From positions 2,881,565 to 2,945,564 of the forward strand of contig NZ_BLJA01000001.1 in the NCBI RefSeq assembly GCF_019972295.1: 64,000 nt of DNA, read 5' to 3'. Below the pieces are notes generated by a model. The model ran no database searches, was not told where the DNA came from, and saw only the letters and a program-made list of their open reading frames with translations. The DNA comes from Geobacter sp. AOG2. GTDB lineage: Bacteria > Desulfobacterota > Desulfuromonadia > Geobacterales > Pseudopelobacteraceae. A program made the position numbers and the translations under genes. Of the stretch, positions 44,932 to 53,641 are shown one piece after another (positions within the stretch are counted from its first letter, which is position 1; the number at the start of each line of letters is the position of its first letter).

Positions 44932-46125
44932 TCAGCCCTTTGCCTGTACCGCCTCGGCCACGGCCCTGCCCAAGGCCCGGCACTGCTCCAGGACCTCTTC
45001 CTTGGGGGTGAAGGGGGTGCGGACCGATTCGCTCACCAGCTTGAAACCGATCCCCTTCAGCCTGTCTTCGGCCATCTTGCAGGCTTCGCCGCTCCAGCCA
45101 TAGCTGCCGAATACCGCTGCCAGGCCGGTCTTGAGCTTGACGGTGCTGAGGTAGGCCAACACGTCCCACATGGGCTTGGGGATGTCGCGGTTGATGGTGG
45201 GGATGCCGAATATCAGCGCTTCGGCCTCTTCCAACAGGTTGCGCACCTCGTCGGCGCTCAGGTGGACGATATGATAGCTGATGACCTCCACCCCGTCGGC
45301 CCTGGCTCCGTCGGCGACTGCAGCGGCCATTTTTTCCGTGTTGCCGTGGGGCGACAGGTAGAGGATGAAGATCTTTTTCACCAGGGTCGTCGGTTTGCTC
45401 CAGCTCTCGAACTGCTCGATGGCCTTCCAGGGATCTTTCCTGATGATCGGGCCGTGGCTCGGGCAGATCATGTCGATCACATCGTGGCGGATTTTTTCCA
45501 CCGCAGACAGCACCTTGTCCTTGAAGGGGCGGATGATGCAGTCGAAGTAAAACTGGCGCGCCGAGGTGATGTCCTCCAACTCGTCGTTGAAGATGTGGCC
45601 CGGACTGCAGTAGTGGGCGCCGAAGGCGTCGCAGGTGAAGAGAATGTTTTCTGTCTCCAGGCGGGTAAACATGGTGTCGGGCCAGTGCAGGAAGGGGGCC
45701 ATGATAAAGCGCAGCTGACGGCCTCCCAGGTCGATGGTGTCGCCGTCCTTCACCACCTGGGAGGTGAACGGTTTGTGCATCAGGTTGGTGAGAAAGGTCT
45801 TGGCGGCGGTGGTCGATACCACCGTAGCCTGGGGACAGTGCTCCAGCAGGTAGGAGAGCGACCCTGAGTGGTCGGGTTCGGCGTGATTGACGATGATGTA
45901 GTCGATATTCTTCGGATCGACCAGGGATTTGACCTTGTCCATGAACTCATCGACCCGCTTGGCCTTGACCGTATCGATGATGGCAATTTTCTCGCTCCCC
46001 TTGAGGAGGTAGGAGTTGTAGGTGGTGCCGTGTTCGGTGGGGAAGAGGTCGTCAAAGGTGCGCAGGTCCGGGTCTTCCGACCCGATCCAGTAGAGTCCCG
46101 GCTTGATTTCAACAGTTCCCAGCAT
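44932..46125 (-). CDS. flavodiiron protein (FprA/ROO type)
   Basis: A 397-residue enzyme that reduces oxygen to water or nitric oxide to N2O. The metallo-lactamase-like diiron domain shows HAEPDHSGSL, HWPDTM, FGAHY and CPSHGP. The flavodoxin domain (from about 260) has LYLSPHGNTEKMA and GSYGWSGEA. Diiron ligands are present. It works with rubredoxin or NADH-dependent partners; no rubredoxin is encoded next to it. Start 46125 has AAGGAG before it. Confidence 0.93.
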   Translation of the reverse strand: MLGTVEIKPGLYWIGSEDPDLRTFDDLFPTEHGTTYNSYLLKGSEKIAIIDTVKAKRVDEFMDKVKSLVDPKNIDYIIVNHAEPDHSGSLSYLLEHCPQATVVSTTAAKTFLTNLMHKPFTSQVVKDGDTIDLGGRQLRFIMAPFLHWPDTMFTRLETENILFTCDAFGAHYCSPGHIFNDELEDITSARQFYFDCIIRPFKDKVLSAVEKIRHDVIDMICPSHGPIIRKDPWKAIEQFESWSKPTTLVKKIFILYLSPHGNTEKMAAAVADGARADGVEVISYHIVHLSADEVRNLLEEAEALIFGIPTINRDIPKPMWDVLAYLSTVKLKTGLAAVFGSYGWSGEACKMAEDRLKGIGFKLVSESVRTPFTPKEEVLEQCRALGRAVAEAVQAKG

Positions 46126-46192
46126 GGTGATAGTTCTCCTTTTCGTCGTTTCTTGCAGTGAATCACGACGGCGCTGTCGCACATCCTCTATC

Positions 46193-46300
46193 AGGCTGTT
46201 GAAAAACTATTACGGAGAGCCGTCTGCGGTACTCGCAGCCTCGGCTACCTATCCGGTATGCCTCGTGGCGTTTTCCAATAGCCAGCTATTCTTGACAACT
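46193..46300. repeat. second, degenerate MITE-like element
   Basis: Left end AGGCTGTTGAAAAACTAT and right end AGCTATTCTTGACAACT echo the ends of the 34826-34945 element. The interior differs but again holds a small hairpin (CTGCG/CGCAG). It lies upstream of the flavodiiron gene and may carry a -35-like TTGACA at its right end. Confidence 0.5.
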
Positions 46301-46395
46301 TTTGTCCGCTACTATACCAAACCCTTTCTGTCTGGACAAGATATATCGGAAGAAGGGGGTTGTGTCCCGAGCCCCGATCTGCTACAAATTCAGCC

Positions 46396-47010
46396 ATGAG
46401 CGAGATTGTTCGGACGAGAATCGATGCCTTGCGGCTGCTCTTGAAGGATGCGGACCCGGACGTGCGCGATGCCGTTGCCACGGCAATCGAGCGGCTGGAG
46501 GCGACCAGCGGCGTCGACGAGATACTGCACGCCCTGAAAACCGGGAACATGGGCTCGCGGGTTGCCGCCATCTATGCCTTGGGCGAGATCGGCGGAGACA
46601 GGGTGGTTGCCCCGCTGGTTTACTGCGCCGGCCGGCCGGAGGCGGACATTCGTTCCGCAGCCGTGGAAGTGTTGGGCCGATTGGCCGTTACGTCCACACT
46701 GCCGGTGTTGCTGGAGCGGCTCGCCGATCAGGATGCGGCCATTCGGGCGCGGGCAATTGCGGCCATGGCCGGATTTCCTCCTTCGCCGCTTCTGTATGAA
46801 CGGTTGCGCCCGTTTCTGGATGCGACGGATGGTGTCCTTGAGGCTGAGGCCGCCCTGGCGCTGGCCCGGCTCAAGGACCTTGCGTCCGAGGCGCGCATAA
46901 CGGCGCTCCTGGTCTCGCCCCACGCCTCTACCCGCCAGGCCGCTGCCACGGCACTCAGCCTGCTTCCGCTGGAATTTTCCTTCTTCCCGACGACAATTGA
47001 GGCAAAATAG
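46396..47010 (+). CDS. HEAT-repeat protein
   Basis: A 204-residue protein built of HEAT/PBS-type helical repeats (DPDVRDAVATAIERLEA; GSRVAAIYALGEIGG; DIRSAAVEVLGRLA; AIRARAIAAMAGF). Such repeats bind other proteins. No catalytic residues visible. Related in type to the larger HEAT protein at 48429-50018. Confidence 0.82.
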   Translation: MSEIVRTRIDALRLLLKDADPDVRDAVATAIERLEATSGVDEILHALKTGNMGSRVAAIYALGEIGGDRVVAPLVYCAGRPEADIRSAAVEVLGRLAVTSTLPVLLERLADQDAAIRARAIAAMAGFPPSPLLYERLRPFLDATDGVLEAEAALALARLKDLASEARITALLVSPHASTRQAAATALSLLPLEFSFFPTTIEAK

Positions 47011-47031
47011 CGGCCTGCTACCTCCCCGTCT

Positions 47032-48426
47032 TCAGTAATGCCCCCGGTTGATCAGTCTCCCCACGTCGATATTTTTCAAGAGCGGGTCAACCACCGCCAC
47101 AATTCTGGCGTAGCTCGAACCGTCGCGCTCCACCAGCCGCTGTTCACGGGGTAGCGGGAGACGGGCGCCGTCCTGTTCGAGCACGATCCTGACCACCGGG
47201 GCCTCTTCATCCAGCGGGTTGGGCCGCTGGACCAGAGCCACCTCGTTGTTGTCCAGGCGTACCAGCGTCCCCACCGGGTATTTGCCCATCATCTCCATGA
47301 AGCGAGCCACCAGGCCGCCATCCAGGATGGTTCCACCCAATTTTTGCAGTACCGCCAGGGCGGCATGGGGGGTGACGGGGTGTTGGTAGACACGCAGGGT
47401 GGTGATGGCATCGTAGGTGTCGGCGATGGCAATGATGTCGGCCGTCCGGTTGTAGTCGAACCGGCGAGCCCATTCGGGATAGCCGCTGCGGTTGTAGTGC
47501 AGATGGTGCCCCAGAACGGCTTGGGCGATTCGGGGGGAGATCCCATCCATCTCTTGGATGATCTTGGCGCCCAGCTCCGAATGGCGTTTCATCTCATGGA
47601 ACTCTGCGCTGGACAGCTTGCCGGGTTTGTTGAGTATTTCCTTTGGTATCAGGGTTTTGCCGATGTCGTGCAACTGCCCGGCTATACCGACCTCCTTGAC
47701 GTCTTCGGTGTCCATGCCGAGGGAGGCACCGAGGGACATGGCCAGCACCCCGACGTTGACGCAGTGGTTGAAGGTGTAATGGTCATAGTCCTTGATCATG
47801 GCCAGACCCAGGAGGGCGGAAGGCTCCCGCATGGTGATGCCGGCCAACCGGTCCACCACGCCGATCACCGCGGCACTGCTGGGAATCCGTCCTTGTTCGA
47901 TATCGAGACAGATGCCGCGGATCGCTCCCAATGCTTGGCCGTAGGTAGCCAAGGCGTAGCCGTCCCCATTCTCGTCGCCGTTTTCTTCCGGCTGCTCCGG
48001 CAAGGGAGCACCCTCCTGCCGTACCACCAGGATGTTGTGTATCCCCTTCTGGTGCATCCGGGCAGAGAGGTCGTCGAATCCGGCTGATTTGCCGGAGAGA
48101 AGGCGCACAAACCCCTGCAACTCGTCGAAGGCAAGTCCGTTCTTTATGACAATCCGGTCGATTTCTTTCTCCATCATCCGGTTGGTCAGGTCGGCAATGG
48201 CGGTGGTGGGGGCGATGAAGAGGTGTTTCCCGAAGAACATGACACCATCGATGACCCCCCAGGTGAGGTCGGTGCTTCGGGCCAAGGCGGCACCGAAGAG
48301 TTTGTCCAGCTCAAGCAGGGGTTGGCGGATGGCGGGATGGGATTCGGGGTAGAAGGCCATTCCCTTGACCGCCCCCGAAAAGAGGGTGATCATCCGTAAG
48401 GCAAGCTGCTTATCGACCTCCTCCAT
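47032..48426 (-). CDS. HD-GYP-type phosphohydrolase
   Basis: A 464-residue protein. The C-terminal HD domain (about 215-370) has HDIGKTLIP, the HH pair in GHHLHYNRSGYP, and ADTYDAITTLRVY, as in HD-GYP c-di-GMP phosphodiesterases. The GYP motif is the part of SGYP. The N-terminal region is of unknown function. It lies 2 nt after the stop of the HEAT gene, in one operon. Confidence 0.87.
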   Translation of the reverse strand: MEEVDKQLALRMITLFSGAVKGMAFYPESHPAIRQPLLELDKLFGAALARSTDLTWGVIDGVMFFGKHLFIAPTTAIADLTNRMMEKEIDRIVIKNGLAFDELQGFVRLLSGKSAGFDDLSARMHQKGIHNILVVRQEGAPLPEQPEENGDENGDGYALATYGQALGAIRGICLDIEQGRIPSSAAVIGVVDRLAGITMREPSALLGLAMIKDYDHYTFNHCVNVGVLAMSLGASLGMDTEDVKEVGIAGQLHDIGKTLIPKEILNKPGKLSSAEFHEMKRHSELGAKIIQEMDGISPRIAQAVLGHHLHYNRSGYPEWARRFDYNRTADIIAIADTYDAITTLRVYQHPVTPHAALAVLQKLGGTILDGGLVARFMEMMGKYPVGTLVRLDNNEVALVQRPNPLDEEAPVVRIVLEQDGARLPLPREQRLVERDGSSYARIVAVVDPLLKNIDVGRLINRGHY

Positions 48427-48428
48427 AG

Positions 48429-50018
48429 TCAGTCCTTTGTCCGTTCGATGGAGTTGAGCGCTTCGGTGCAGGCTCGGGCCAGTTCACCCGATCCCCGCGC
48501 TTTTCTTCTCAAGGCCGGAAGGGCGCGGCTGTCGTCCAGCTTGGCCAGGCAGGCGGCAATCGAAATCTTGAGCTGCGTCCAGCGGCTGCGCGAGATAATG
48601 TGCCTGCTTTCCAGGAGTTTTACCAGGCGGGGGGTCGCCTGTTGCCCGCCGATCATAGCGATCGCCGTCAGGGCATCGCATTTCAGGGCGAGATTTTGCA
48701 GGAACCTGTCGTTGTCGCAAACAATTTGCAACAGTACGGCCAAGGCCTTGCGGCTCTTCATGCCGCCGAGCGAGGCGATCGCCTGGGGCCACAAGGCGGA
48801 ATCTGTCCCGTCCAGTACGGCGATGACAGCGGTCTCCGCCTGCTGCCCCCCGATCTTCGCAAGGCTGCGGATGGCTTCCTTGGCAACCCTGGTGTCGGAA
48901 TGTCGCAGGCATTTTTCCAGTTGGGGGACCGCCTTTCGACTACCGATATCCCCAAGGATAGCGGCCAGGTTTCTGACCATATACCAGCGATTGTCGTCCA
49001 GCATCGACAGGATCGGGGCTACGGCTGGTTCACCCAGGCGAGCCAGCAGCATGGTCAGCTTTTTGCGCACGGCCAGGTTCTCGGTCGTGGCCAGTTTTTC
49101 GACGGCACGGCCGACGGCTGGTTGGCCGCCGGTGGTCATCACGGCCAGGGCACCTTTGGGGGAAACCCCGTCGGGCGCGCTCAGGCTGTCGAGGATAAAT
49201 TCGAGAAACTCCTCCCGTGCTGCCAGTTGTTCGAGGCCGACCCGCGCAACCTCCATGATCTTGTTGCCGCGGCTCGGGTCGGAGGCATGCTGCGCGAACA
49301 GTTCCACGACGGGAAGCACCGGGGCCGGCTCATGGCGGGCGATGAGGGCTTCGCAGCAGGTAATGCCCTGGCGGGCGAGCATCGGGTAGATATCTTCGTC
49401 AGCAGTTGTGCTCAAGCGGTTCAAGAGGCCGCGCAACGCCTGTTCCGGGTCGATGTTTTCGGGGGGGGGCACGGAAGACTCCTGTGTGTCCAGGAATTCC
49501 AGGCCATCGTCTTCGATTTCGTCAAGTCCCGGTGGGGTCACCCCCCGTGATTCAACCTCGCGACGTTTGTCCAGGATGGTGGAAAGGTCGAGTTCGTTGG
49601 CCCATATGGTGCGGATGCCGTGCTCCTGCATGACCTTTTCCAGGCCACCGGCCTGCTGGACGGCGTCGGGGGAAAGCGATATAACCCTGATGAAATCCAG
49701 AAGGTCTTCCTGGAACAGGTCGCCGAGAAAGGTGATCTTCTGCGCGCGTCGGGCAAAAAGCTCGAAGGAGAGGGAAGCGGCTATTCGCATGCTATCCTTG
49801 AAGGTCTCGCCGTTTGGCAGGCTGAACCCGGTACGTCCGCACAAAAGGGAAAGAGTGGTGCCGTCCAGCGCCCGCAGGAGGGTCTGGTGCGCTTGGAGGA
49901 TGCTGTTCTTGCGGCTGGGGTGCCCTTTGGGATAGAACTGCCATGCACGCAACGCCCGGCTGACGTTGCCCAAGGCCTCCAGGACAGTGGGAGGCGAGGA
50001 TGGATTGGTTACTTGCAT
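48429..50018 (-). CDS. HEAT-repeat protein upstream of the HD-GYP gene
   Basis: A 529-residue protein. N-terminal region (about 1-170) resembles the start of the HD-GYP protein next to it (both contain a FYPxxHP segment: WQFYPKGHPSRKN and MAFYPESHPAIRQ). From about 290 it has HEAT repeats (AVAPILSMLDDNRWYMVRNL, SRKAVPQLEKCLRHSDTRVA). The two proteins may form a complex in which this one senses and the other hydrolyses c-di-GMP; this is inferred. Start 50018 has AAGGAA before it. Confidence 0.82.
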   Translation of the reverse strand: MQVTNPSSPPTVLEALGNVSRALRAWQFYPKGHPSRKNSILQAHQTLLRALDGTTLSLLCGRTGFSLPNGETFKDSMRIAASLSFELFARRAQKITFLGDLFQEDLLDFIRVISLSPDAVQQAGGLEKVMQEHGIRTIWANELDLSTILDKRREVESRGVTPPGLDEIEDDGLEFLDTQESSVPPPENIDPEQALRGLLNRLSTTADEDIYPMLARQGITCCEALIARHEPAPVLPVVELFAQHASDPSRGNKIMEVARVGLEQLAAREEFLEFILDSLSAPDGVSPKGALAVMTTGGQPAVGRAVEKLATTENLAVRKKLTMLLARLGEPAVAPILSMLDDNRWYMVRNLAAILGDIGSRKAVPQLEKCLRHSDTRVAKEAIRSLAKIGGQQAETAVIAVLDGTDSALWPQAIASLGGMKSRKALAVLLQIVCDNDRFLQNLALKCDALTAIAMIGGQQATPRLVKLLESRHIISRSRWTQLKISIAACLAKLDDSRALPALRRKARGSGELARACTEALNSIERTKD

Positions 50019-50139
50019 GTGCGGTTCCTTGTGGAATGCCGGGGTAATGTGCAATACTATACGAATTACGGCGGGATTTTGTCAAACCTGAATCCGAGAC
50101 GTCTTCACATCAGCCACATAAAGCATCGAGGTTTGAACC

Positions 50140-51489
50140 GTGAAACATAAAACTGTTTTTACTTGCCAGAAATGCGGCTGCCAGTCGCCAAAGTGGCTGG
50201 GGAAATGCCCCGATTGCGGTGCCTGGAACAGCATGGCCGAAGAGGCGGTCGCCAAACCGGCCCACGGCTTGCCGGCGGGCGGGGCCTCCCGCCCGGTGCC
50301 GATCTGCGATGTGCCGGCCCAGTCGGAAACGCGCATAAGCTGCGGCATCGTCGAACTGGACCGGGTGCTGGGGGGCGGTATCGTCCCCGGCTCCCTGGTG
50401 CTGATCGGGGGAGACCCCGGCATCGGCAAGTCAACCCTGCTGCTCCAGGCCATGCACAACCTGGCGGCCGGCGGCGGTCCGGTGCTGTACGTGTCCGGCG
50501 AGGAGTCCGCCTCTCAGACCCGCCTGCGGGGAGAGCGGTTGGGGGTCTCTCACAAGGGACTCCTGGTTCTGGCGGAAAACTCGCTGGAGGCCATCATAGC
50601 CCATGCCATAGCTCTCAAACCACAAGCGCTGGTGGTGGACTCCATCCAGACGGTCTGGACCTCTTCCCTGGAATCCGCCCCCGGCAGCGTCAGCCAGGTC
50701 AGGGAGTCGGCCGGCAAACTGATGCTTTTGGCCAAGGGAAATAATATCCCGGCCTTCATTGTGGGGCATGTCACCAAGGACGGCGCCATTGCCGGGCCGC
50801 GGGTGCTCGAACACATGGTGGATACGGTGTTGTACTTTGAGGGGGACGGTAGCCACCCTTTCCGTATCCTGCGGGCAGTCAAGAACCGTTTCGGCTCCAC
50901 CAACGAGATCGGCGTGTTCGAGATGAAACAGGAGGGATTGTGCTGCGTGGATAACCCTTCGGAGCTCTTTCTTGCCGAACGGCCTCTCGGTGTCGCCGGT
51001 TCCGTGGTCACCACCTCCCTGGAGGGAAGCCGGCCGCTCTTGGTTGAGCTTCAGGCGCTGGTGAGCCAGTCATCCTACGGCGTCCCCCGTCGCACGACCA
51101 TTGGGGTTGACCACAACCGCCTGGCGCTTTTGGTTGCAGTATTGGAAAAAAAGGTTGGGCTGCATCTGGGCGGGCAGGACATTTTCCTGAATGCCGCCGG
51201 AGGGGTGCGCCTCAACGAGCCGGCAGCCGACCTGGCCATGATCATGGCGGTGGCTTCCAGCCACCTGGACAAGGTAATCGCCCCCCAGAGCGTTGTCCTG
51301 GGGGAGGTGGGGCTGGCCGGCGAGGTGCGGGCCGTGACCCAGCCGGAGCAGCGTATAGCCGAGGCGGAGAAGCTCGGCTTCCGGACAGCCATCCTGCCGG
51401 CAGGCAACCTGAAAAGGCTCAAGAAAGGGAAGATCAGGCTGGTAGGGGTTTCTTCGGTTGAGGAGGCCATGAACCATGTCCTGGAATAG
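50140..51489 (+). CDS. radA: DNA repair protein RadA
   Basis: A 449-residue branch-migration helicase of recombination. A C4 zinc finger (CQKCGCQSPKWLGKCPDC), Walker A GGDPGIGKST, the RadA motif KNRFG and a C-terminal Lon-like domain (LAMIMAVASS) are present. GTG start. A GGCCG/CGGCC stem with T-run at 51491-51520 may terminate the transcript. Confidence 0.95.
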   Translation: MKHKTVFTCQKCGCQSPKWLGKCPDCGAWNSMAEEAVAKPAHGLPAGGASRPVPICDVPAQSETRISCGIVELDRVLGGGIVPGSLVLIGGDPGIGKSTLLLQAMHNLAAGGGPVLYVSGEESASQTRLRGERLGVSHKGLLVLAENSLEAIIAHAIALKPQALVVDSIQTVWTSSLESAPGSVSQVRESAGKLMLLAKGNNIPAFIVGHVTKDGAIAGPRVLEHMVDTVLYFEGDGSHPFRILRAVKNRFGSTNEIGVFEMKQEGLCCVDNPSELFLAERPLGVAGSVVTTSLEGSRPLLVELQALVSQSSYGVPRRTTIGVDHNRLALLVAVLEKKVGLHLGGQDIFLNAAGGVRLNEPAADLAMIMAVASSHLDKVIAPQSVVLGEVGLAGEVRAVTQPEQRIAEAEKLGFRTAILPAGNLKRLKKGKIRLVGVSSVEEAMNHVLE

Positions 51490-51579
51490 CGGCCGGTCGG
51501 GCCTGCGGCCATTTTTTTCTGGACTTGCCGTGCGGTAACCTATAAAATCTGTACATTTATATGAATCCAGGAGCAGGCC

Positions 51580-51936
51580 ATGGAAGCGGAAAAGATTGAA
51601 TATTTCAGAAATGTTCTGATCGAAGAGATGAAGTCTCTGCTCGGCGAGGCAGACAAGACTGTTACGGAAATGACCTCCGATGCATCCAACTTCCCCGATC
51701 CCACCGACCGCGCCACCCAGGAATCGGACCGTAATTTCGAACTGCGCATCCGTGACCGGGAACGCAGGTTGATCAACAAGATCAAGGACGCCCTGGAACG
51801 CATCGATGCCGGTGAATTCGGCATATGTGAGGAGTGCGGCGAGGAAATCAGTGAAGCGCGCCTCAAGGCGCGGCCGGTGACGACGCTCTGCATCAACTGC
51901 AAAATGGAAGAAGAAGAGAAAGAACGCCGTAAATAG
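51580..51936 (+). CDS. dksA: RNA polymerase-binding transcription factor DksA
   Basis: A 118-residue coiled-coil protein that enters the polymerase secondary channel and works with ppGpp. Two coil helices are followed by the zinc finger CEECGEE ... CINCK. Asp residues at the coil tip (DASNFPDPTDRA) are present. A ribosome site AGGAG precedes the ATG; a TATAAA at 51541 may be the -10. Confidence 0.94.
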   Translation: MEAEKIEYFRNVLIEEMKSLLGEADKTVTEMTSDASNFPDPTDRATQESDRNFELRIRDRERRLINKIKDALERIDAGEFGICEECGEEISEARLKARPVTTLCINCKMEEEEKERRK

Positions 51937-51977
51937 GCATCCGGCAACCCCCGCATACCCTGCGGCAGGTGTACGAC

Positions 51978-53351
51978 ATGGAAGTCCGCACCCCTCCCCA
52001 ACAGACCGTCCCTCGAAAACAACTGGATGAACTGACGATCCTCTATCAGTTCAGTAATACCATGTTGTCCACCATTCGTCTCAACAAGCTCACCCATCTC
52101 ATTCTCACTGCCCTCACCTCCCGCACTACCGGGATCTTTGAACGAGCCATGCTGTTCCTGCGCAACGAAAAATCGGGTATGCTGCAGGGCATGCTCGGCA
52201 TCACGCGGGATACCGCCGAGGGGTTGAAGGTGGTGGGGGGCGACGACGCCCTCAGCAGTCGCTGGGATATGGATGATGACGCGATTGTCCACCAGCGGGA
52301 GTCCGCCTTTTCGAAACACGTCCGCTCGACCCGCATCGAGGCCGGTGCGGATTGCACCATCATGCGGCGTGTCGTCCGCGAGCACCGCCTCTATGCCCTG
52401 GGCGAAGACGGTTGCCAAGTCTGTGAGTCCTGCGATTTCATCCAGCGCCTTGGCATCACGGCTTTTGCCGTCGCCCCCCTCGTCGCCCGGGACAAGGCTT
52501 TGGGGATCATTGTCGTGGATAATCCGGTTTCAAACAAGCTGATCGGCCGCGACGACCTGCATTTTCTTCAACTCATCGCCAATCAGGCCGGCATGGCGGT
52601 TGAAAACTCCATGCTCTACAACCGCATCGAAGAGGCCCACTCCAACCTGCGTGATGCCAGGGAACGCCTTGTCCATGGCGAACGACTGGCGGCCATAGGC
52701 GAGATGGCGGCGAACCTGGCCCATGAACTCAAAAATCCACTCGTAACCATCGGCGGTTTTGCCGGACGGCTGGTCAAAGGGCTCGCCAGCGATTCCCGGG
52801 AACACCAGTACGCCGACACCATCGTGAAGGAGATCGGCCGATTGGAGCGGATGCTGGCCGATATCCTGGGTTTTTCTCGCAAGCCGACCATCTGCTACAG
52901 CAATTGCGACGTGGGCGATATCCTGGAGGATTGTTTTGCAAGCTGCGCCACGACTCTCGAGGACCATGGCGTCACCCTTGCCAGATCGTTTGAAGACGGC
53001 CCCTGGCCGACCCTGGGGGATGCGTACCAGCTTAAGCAGGTTTTTCTTAACATCATGTTGAACGCCTGTGAAGCGATGTCTGACGGTGGCTCGCTTCATG
53101 TTTCGCTTAGAAAAGTATCCCTTGACAAAAAATGCATATTGGTTAGCATACGGGACTCGGGCGGGGGCATACCAGCCGACATGCTGCCGAGGATCTTCAC
53201 CCCCTTCTTCACCACCAAGCCTCACGGCACCGGCTTGGGGCTTGCAATCGTCAACCGTATCCTGCAGAATCACGGTGGTAGCATCGAGGCGAGAAACGAA
53301 GGTAGCGGAGCCGTGTTTACCGTGATCTTGCAGCAGGCGGAAACACCGTAG
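51978..53351 (+). CDS. GAF-domain sensor histidine kinase
   Basis: A 457-residue cytosolic kinase. A GAF domain (about 15-220) with a Cys cluster (EDGCQVCESCDF) is followed by the HisKA motif with phospho-His (LAHELKNPLVTIGGFAGRL) and the ATPase domain with N, G1 and G2 boxes (NIMLNACEAM, DSGGGIPADML, GTGLGLAIV). No response regulator gene is adjacent, so its partner is elsewhere. No transmembrane helices. Confidence 0.9.
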   Translation: MEVRTPPQQTVPRKQLDELTILYQFSNTMLSTIRLNKLTHLILTALTSRTTGIFERAMLFLRNEKSGMLQGMLGITRDTAEGLKVVGGDDALSSRWDMDDDAIVHQRESAFSKHVRSTRIEAGADCTIMRRVVREHRLYALGEDGCQVCESCDFIQRLGITAFAVAPLVARDKALGIIVVDNPVSNKLIGRDDLHFLQLIANQAGMAVENSMLYNRIEEAHSNLRDARERLVHGERLAAIGEMAANLAHELKNPLVTIGGFAGRLVKGLASDSREHQYADTIVKEIGRLERMLADILGFSRKPTICYSNCDVGDILEDCFASCATTLEDHGVTLARSFEDGPWPTLGDAYQLKQVFLNIMLNACEAMSDGGSLHVSLRKVSLDKKCILVSIRDSGGGIPADMLPRIFTPFFTTKPHGTGLGLAIVNRILQNHGGSIEARNEGSGAVFTVILQQAETP

Positions 53352-53365
53352 AATTCATATGATCT

Positions 53366-53441
53366 GGGGCTGTAGCTCAGTTGGGAGAGCGATGCGTTCG
53401 CAACGCATAGGCCGTCGGTTCGATCCCGATCAGCTCCACCA
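53366..53441 (+). tRNA. tRNA-Ala (anticodon CGC)
   Basis: 76 nt with encoded CCA. The acceptor stem GGGGCTG/CAGCTCC contains the G3:U70 pair that marks tRNA-Ala. The anticodon loop TTCGCAA on an ATGCG/CGCAT stem gives CGC. Confidence 0.95.
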
Positions 53442-53447
53442 GATAAA

Positions 53448-53486
53448 AACAGGCATTTGCATTATATTGCAAATGCCTGTTTTTGT
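53448..53486 (+). terminator. intrinsic terminator of tRNA-Ala
   Basis: AACAGGCATTTGCA/TGCAAATGCCTGTT stem followed by TTTT. Confidence 0.85.
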
Positions 53487-53641
53487 AGCTGCCTCATAGG
53501 TTTGCCAGAAGATCCATCCGGTAAGCGGGAATGGACGGTTTATCTGAGGGGATGTTTGTGGCTATTTTTGGGGAAGGCTGCGCATTTCTTGTAAAAGGGT
53601 AATGATGCTATTGTTCCAGCCCGCGACTCGCTCCCTGTGGC

